Assembly: GCA_022567055.1 (NCBI GenBank) | Contig: JADFHU010000245.1 | Location: 1-7,716 of the forward strand | Direction: 5' to 3' | Length of the DNA stretch: 7,716 bases | DNA from: Planctomycetota bacterium | GTDB taxonomy: Bacteria > Planctomycetota > Phycisphaerae > Sedimentisphaerales > Anaerobacaceae | In this document: in pieces, positions 5,401 through 7,716 of the stretch | How the letters are laid out: every line of letters starts with the position of its first letter | How positions within the stretch are numbered: position 1 is the first letter of the stretch | Translations under genes and position numbers: made by a program | The notes under the pieces: generated by a model | Databases searched by the model: none | What the model was told of the DNA's origin: nothing | The model's input: the letters and a program-made list of their open reading frames with translations, nothing else

Positions 5401-7434
5401 CAGTCTCTCGGCGAGGGTCAATACTTGACCGTAATAGCGATCCACTTCCTGATCCATGGCCCCGGTCGAGGCATCTACCGGTCCGTCCAATTTCAAGCCC
5501 AGGGCTGAATTCGCCCTGGCCCGCTTCTGGGAGAGGGCACTTTCCAATCTGCCGATCTGTCCGGCGAGCAGTTCGAGTCGCAGTGCCATGGTGGTGGGCG
5601 TGCTCTCGGTCAGAGCGGCTAGTGCCGTCAGGGCCTCGTCAATGCGGTTGGTGTGGATCAGGGCCCTGATTCGCAGACTACGGCTCCGCTCATTGGCAGC
5701 GAAGCGAGCTTCATAGCTGTCCACGCCGTAGACATTGACGGGGGAGATCACATGAGACCACGTGTTCAGCTCCCCCAGCACATCTAGATAGTCTAGGATG
5801 GCGTCGGGCTTGGTGAATCCGAAACCACCTTCCAGGGCCGTGCTGATGAATTCGAGGGTCATGCCCACCTCGGATGTTTCCTTGAAATGTCGCCCCAGCG
5901 CATAGGCCAGTTCGGGGTCTCGTTGCCCGCGGTTCTGACTGCCCCGATCCTTCGTATACACGGCGTAAAGTTGTTTGACGGCGGCATCGGTGTTGCCCTT
6001 CGCCATCTCAAGCATACCGTTCCACTTGATGACCTGCAGGTCATCCCCACTGCCCTTGAGCTGACCAATCTGATGAACGGCCTCCTCCGCCAAAGACAAG
6101 AGGGATTGGCGTCTCGCAGGGTCCGTGCCGTCGAGGGTCAGGATCTGATCGATAGTACAGTTGGCCAGGAAGATGTAGATGTTGAGCCGGTTGATCTTGT
6201 TGGACCAGGCGCGAGGTCCGGTGGACAACTGGGCGTCAGGATAGGCCAGCGCCGCCCGGGCGATCCGTATCGCATCGTCCACCTCAGCGGCAAGGCCAAA
6301 CATGGTGGTCTTGCGGTAGTATAGCTGCGCCAAAGTCACGGCGTGGGCCACACTCTCCTTCTGGAGATCGACCGCCTGCTCGGCTGCCCGAATGGCCTTG
6401 TCCATATTGGCCTCGCCTTGGGCCGATCCCAGGTAGAAACAACACATCCAGTAGAACTTTGAGAGGTCGGTGTAGACATCGGCATCGTCTCCGAAACGCT
6501 GGGTGAGTCCTTGGTAGGCCTCTTCCAAGGCGCGGAGTTCGGTAGCGCTCGGCTCTCGCTTGGTCCGCTGAAAGGCTTCCAGCCGGACCTGGAGGCGGTT
6601 GAGATAGGCCTTGGGATTATCCACGGCGGCCATGATCGCGCGGGCCAAGACCTCATCGGCCTGCTCCAGCGCCCGCTGCCGAGCCAAGACCTCCCCTTGG
6701 GCGCTCTCCAGTTCACCGGCCACGACGGCGGCCTTGGCCAGATACCAGTAGGCGTCCACGTCCTGCGGCGCCAGTGCAATGACTCGATCGAGATCCTGAC
6801 GCGCCGCTTCCAAGCCTTCGTTCGTGTTGGCGATCGCGCCCATCTCCGCCTGCTCAAAGAGGGCTCGGCCCCTGAGAAAATGAAGATAGTGGGCAATCGT
6901 TTGGCCTTCAACGGCCTGCGCCAATCCTTCCATTTCCCATTCGGCCTTGCCCCGCTCCAGCACGCCGGCATGGCCGGCCACGGCCAGCAGGTCCGTGGAC
7001 CGCGTGCCGATCTCCTTCCACAGGTCTGGGGCCTTCCAGCCGATGCGGGCCTGGCTGTCGGCCCGCTGATACAGAGTCTCCAGGATCGCCAGGCCCGCCC
7101 TGATATTGTCCGGATCTCTGAGCAGAACACCTTCCCAGGAGGCACGGACTTTGGGCCACTGGTCCAATCTGGTGTACACATCCGCCAGTTTGAACAGCAC
7201 TTCAATCTGTGTCTCCTTGGCCTGCACGGCCAGGCCACGGCGATAGCTGCGTTCGGCCAATTCGTAGTGTTGCTCTGCCCAGGCCACATCCCCATCGGCG
7301 ATGTACTGGCTGGGGTCGCCGCCGAAATGCAGCAAGGCCACCACGATCAGTGCGGCCAAGAGCAAGAAAACCCCGGACCCGATGAGTGCCACTTTCTTGT
7401 TGATTCGTTTTTTCTGTCTGCGCCTTCTAGCCAT
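2476..7434 (-). CDS. Giant membrane-anchored TPR-repeat protein of an exosortase/EPS locus
   Basis: The product is 1652 aa. Residues 1-14 are very basic (MARRRRQKKRINKK) and are followed by a single hydrophobic helix at about 15-36 (VALIGSGVFLLLAALIVVAL). This predicts an N-in, signal-anchor topology with over 1600 residues in the periplasm. The rest is almost entirely tetratricopeptide helices, with the usual small residues and Pro-containing turns (DPDN, NPND, NPAD, QPDS). Clear examples start near residues 41, 221, 313, 858, 948, 1188 and 1522. The last block contains NNLAYLLAVNDRQLPRAL and DTYGFVLYKSGQHKQAL, a wording shared with PrsT-like TPR proteins of PEP-CTERM/exosortase systems, which as I recall are much shorter. 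No enzyme domain is visible. ATG 7434 has a full AGGAGG 6 nt upstream. The gene lies 15 bp after the EpsI-like gene and 78 bp before the Wzz gene. I infer a scaffold for polysaccharide assembly or export; the partner is unknown. Confidence 0.85.
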   Translation of the reverse strand: MARRRRQKKRINKKVALIGSGVFLLLAALIVVALLHFGGDPSQYIADGDVAWAEQHYELAERSYRRGLAVQAKETQIEVLFKLADVYTRLDQWPKVRASWEGVLLRDPDNIRAGLAILETLYQRADSQARIGWKAPDLWKEIGTRSTDLLAVAGHAGVLERGKAEWEMEGLAQAVEGQTIAHYLHFLRGRALFEQAEMGAIANTNEGLEAARQDLDRVIALAPQDVDAYWYLAKAAVVAGELESAQGEVLARQRALEQADEVLARAIMAAVDNPKAYLNRLQVRLEAFQRTKREPSATELRALEEAYQGLTQRFGDDADVYTDLSKFYWMCCFYLGSAQGEANMDKAIRAAEQAVDLQKESVAHAVTLAQLYYRKTTMFGLAAEVDDAIRIARAALAYPDAQLSTGPRAWSNKINRLNIYIFLANCTIDQILTLDGTDPARRQSLLSLAEEAVHQIGQLKGSGDDLQVIKWNGMLEMAKGNTDAAVKQLYAVYTKDRGSQNRGQRDPELAYALGRHFKETSEVGMTLEFISTALEGGFGFTKPDAILDYLDVLGELNTWSHVISPVNVYGVDSYEARFAANERSRSLRIRALIHTNRIDEALTALAALTESTPTTMALRLELLAGQIGRLESALSQKRARANSALGLKLDGPVDASTGAMDQEVDRYYGQVLTLAERLAAAEPTLLPAGLVSSLCERLIRQDQTARLRPLLDRLVAASPNNGTLQYYRFLLKQTDPGELSDSQRQAVQEQAIAALPDPGRRALEQGMLQLRLGKASEALDSFIEALEGASAGTGAATGVEDEFKSVAWISANSALDLALQDENWALAQQVVETTRRMNLDRSQGQLFEARVAFARGQYQEALEKIDACLEARPVFSIGYMLRSTIRGAQADHAAAIKDIEKAMSMNPNDPRYAKVHHRLLTDRNTALGAALTEVEGAEARRALERAVALNPADGSLLLEYAHQIGREDPFKAVAIYQGVQKKKPTLRNTLVLGRLATSLAGDQQDEARGKALFSIAGEALRQAYAMAPREQAVLQAYAAYYQATGQEAQAEQLLRQGQDERLLWRHLIGRGEVERAREILLGMYRERPDDVDVLRGLLVVGEINRDSQALNRYFKELLQVEDSEENRTDQLVVFLKTGLLPEAKRQLAQFKRLYPQSPTGEFIAGWVALREGELEQARTLIEGALARDPDNALVWQLKGQVNLALNDYQEAIVGFRRSVSLRDDPLGRLALARTILMAGRREEGLRELEALVSGPGAPYEARRLLEHTYRREGLHRKLVGFYQSMIEQMPDDAFWYLQAGSYELEQDRADMATQFFGRALRLKQAEYRGQSPDQWSQDKQYAGSLDGYLAALNAAGVQGDKRALRQVIEVGNAYGMGPFAPLAYYQMAHAKQIEGDRSTAVQYGRYALDRARLHYDSLAVVIQRLSALLGVEEVSAHCLGSASWAGATQSRFAQYVLAQAADDLDQALAHLGQCLKDSSLSSADRAGLTIRRAELLTQAFEQTARNSYLEQAVSDYESLLGKMPNNVSVLNNLAYLLAVNDRQLPRALTYGKNALDLQPDSPTLMDTYGFVLYKSGQHKQALTYLSAAAQRYQQSRQHVPYQVYEHIGLVREHLGQKAQAREAFQQALEAGSGECPRRVAERLQGAVSRLSP

Positions 7435-7440
7435 TTCAAA

Positions 7441-7446
7441 CCTCCT
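7441..7446 (-). promoter_or_regulatory. Consensus ribosome binding site for the TPR gene
   Basis: AGGAGG on the minus strand, 6 nt upstream of ATG 7434. It is a full match to the anti-Shine-Dalgarno core and lies inside the 15-bp gap after the EpsI-like stop codon, so translation of the two genes is probably coupled. Confidence 0.8.
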
Positions 7447-7449
7447 TTC

Positions 7450-7716
7450 TTAGGGATCTCCCGCGGCGGGCCAGTGATCGCGTTCCAAGATCGGCAACAG
7501 CCGCGCCAGCAGCCGCTGACTGGTATCCACGGTCTCCTGCTTGCTCAGCGTGCCGGTCCCCTGGTTGAAGACAAGTTCGACCTTCGAAAAGTAGGAAGAC
7601 TTGCCGAAGATATTCCTGTTCAGCGCCACCCTTGCCTCGTCACGATTCGCCGCATAGCGGCCGTTGACGCGAAAGAGATAGACGACGGGAACACGCACGC
7701 TGCTCTGCCAGTTCTC
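7450..7716 (-). CDS. EpsI-like exosortase-associated protein, C-terminal fragment
   Basis: The frame enters from the right edge without a start (ENWQSSVRVPVVYLFRVNG...) and ends at TAA 7450-7452, giving 88 codons. A GTG at 7698 lies inside the frame, but the sequence upstream of it is coding-like, so I treat it as valine and the gene as partial. The visible part has a beta-rich VRVPVVYLFRVNGRY, then ANRDEARVALNRNIFGKSSY with FSKVELVF, and a final helix ending LLPILERDHWP. This fits the C-terminal half of EpsI (DUF3485) proteins, which occur fused to or next to exosortases and are needed for polysaccharide or sorting systems. The match is from memory of the family pattern and covers only part of the domain. 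The neighbours (TPR protein, Wzz) are the expected company and raise confidence. The matching exosortase should lie to the right, outside the window. Confidence 0.6.
   Translation of the reverse strand, partial: ENWQSSVRVPVVYLFRVNGRYAANRDEARVALNRNIFGKSSYFSKVELVFNQGTGTLSKQETVDTSQRLLARLLPILERDHWPAAGDP

Noticed and set aside
6336..7295. Minus-strand open frame of 319 codons overlapping the 5' part of the TPR gene
   Set aside because: It is a shifted frame of the same strand with Trp/Pro/Arg/Ser-rich, low-plausibility text; the TPR frame explains the region and has the ribosome binding site.

Overview
The window looks like two pieces of DNA from different bacteria joined near 859-890. The right part (about 860-7716, all minus strand) is a fragment of an extracellular-polysaccharide / exosortase-type operon. 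In transcription order it holds the C-terminal end of an EpsI-like exosortase-associated protein (7450-7716, 5' end outside the window), a very large membrane-anchored TPR protein of 1652 aa (2476-7434), and a Wzz-type polysaccharide chain-length / co-polymerase protein (841-2397) that has lost its C-terminal end. The wording of the Wzz and EpsI-like proteins reminds me most of Planctomycetota, class Phycisphaerae. That is recognition from memory, not a search result.

The left part (1 to about 882) has a different character. It carries the N-terminal 124 codons of an exported amidohydrolase-family protein on the minus strand (1-374, running off the left edge). Next comes a non-coding stretch (375-750) with at least two clear copies of a short palindromic repeat built on AATGTCCGCTTT/AAAGCGGACATT. 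I associate this repeat with intergenic regions of Rhizobiales such as Bradyrhizobium. A plus-strand gene start follows at 751 and encodes a SAM (sterile alpha motif) domain of the kind found at the N-terminus of alphaproteobacterial adenylate/guanylate cyclase-type proteins. Both this gene and the Wzz gene break off at the same place, each without its 3' end.

Within the right part the three genes are tightly packed: 15 bp between EpsI-like and TPR, and 78 bp between TPR and Wzz, with good ribosome binding sites. They read as one transcription unit whose promoter lies to the right of the window. The likely joint role is assembly or export of an exopolysaccharide together with exosortase-dependent protein sorting. 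The EpsI-like protein would partner an exosortase, the TPR protein would be a periplasmic scaffold, and the Wzz protein would set chain length. No exosortase, kinase, glycosyltransferase or PEP-CTERM substrate is inside the window, so this role rests on family knowledge.

I see no rRNA, tRNA, CRISPR array, insertion sequence or integrase. The strongest point for a second look is the mid-gene join near 859-890, which is more likely an assembly chimera or contaminant join than a natural locus, though a natural recombination cannot be excluded from sequence alone.
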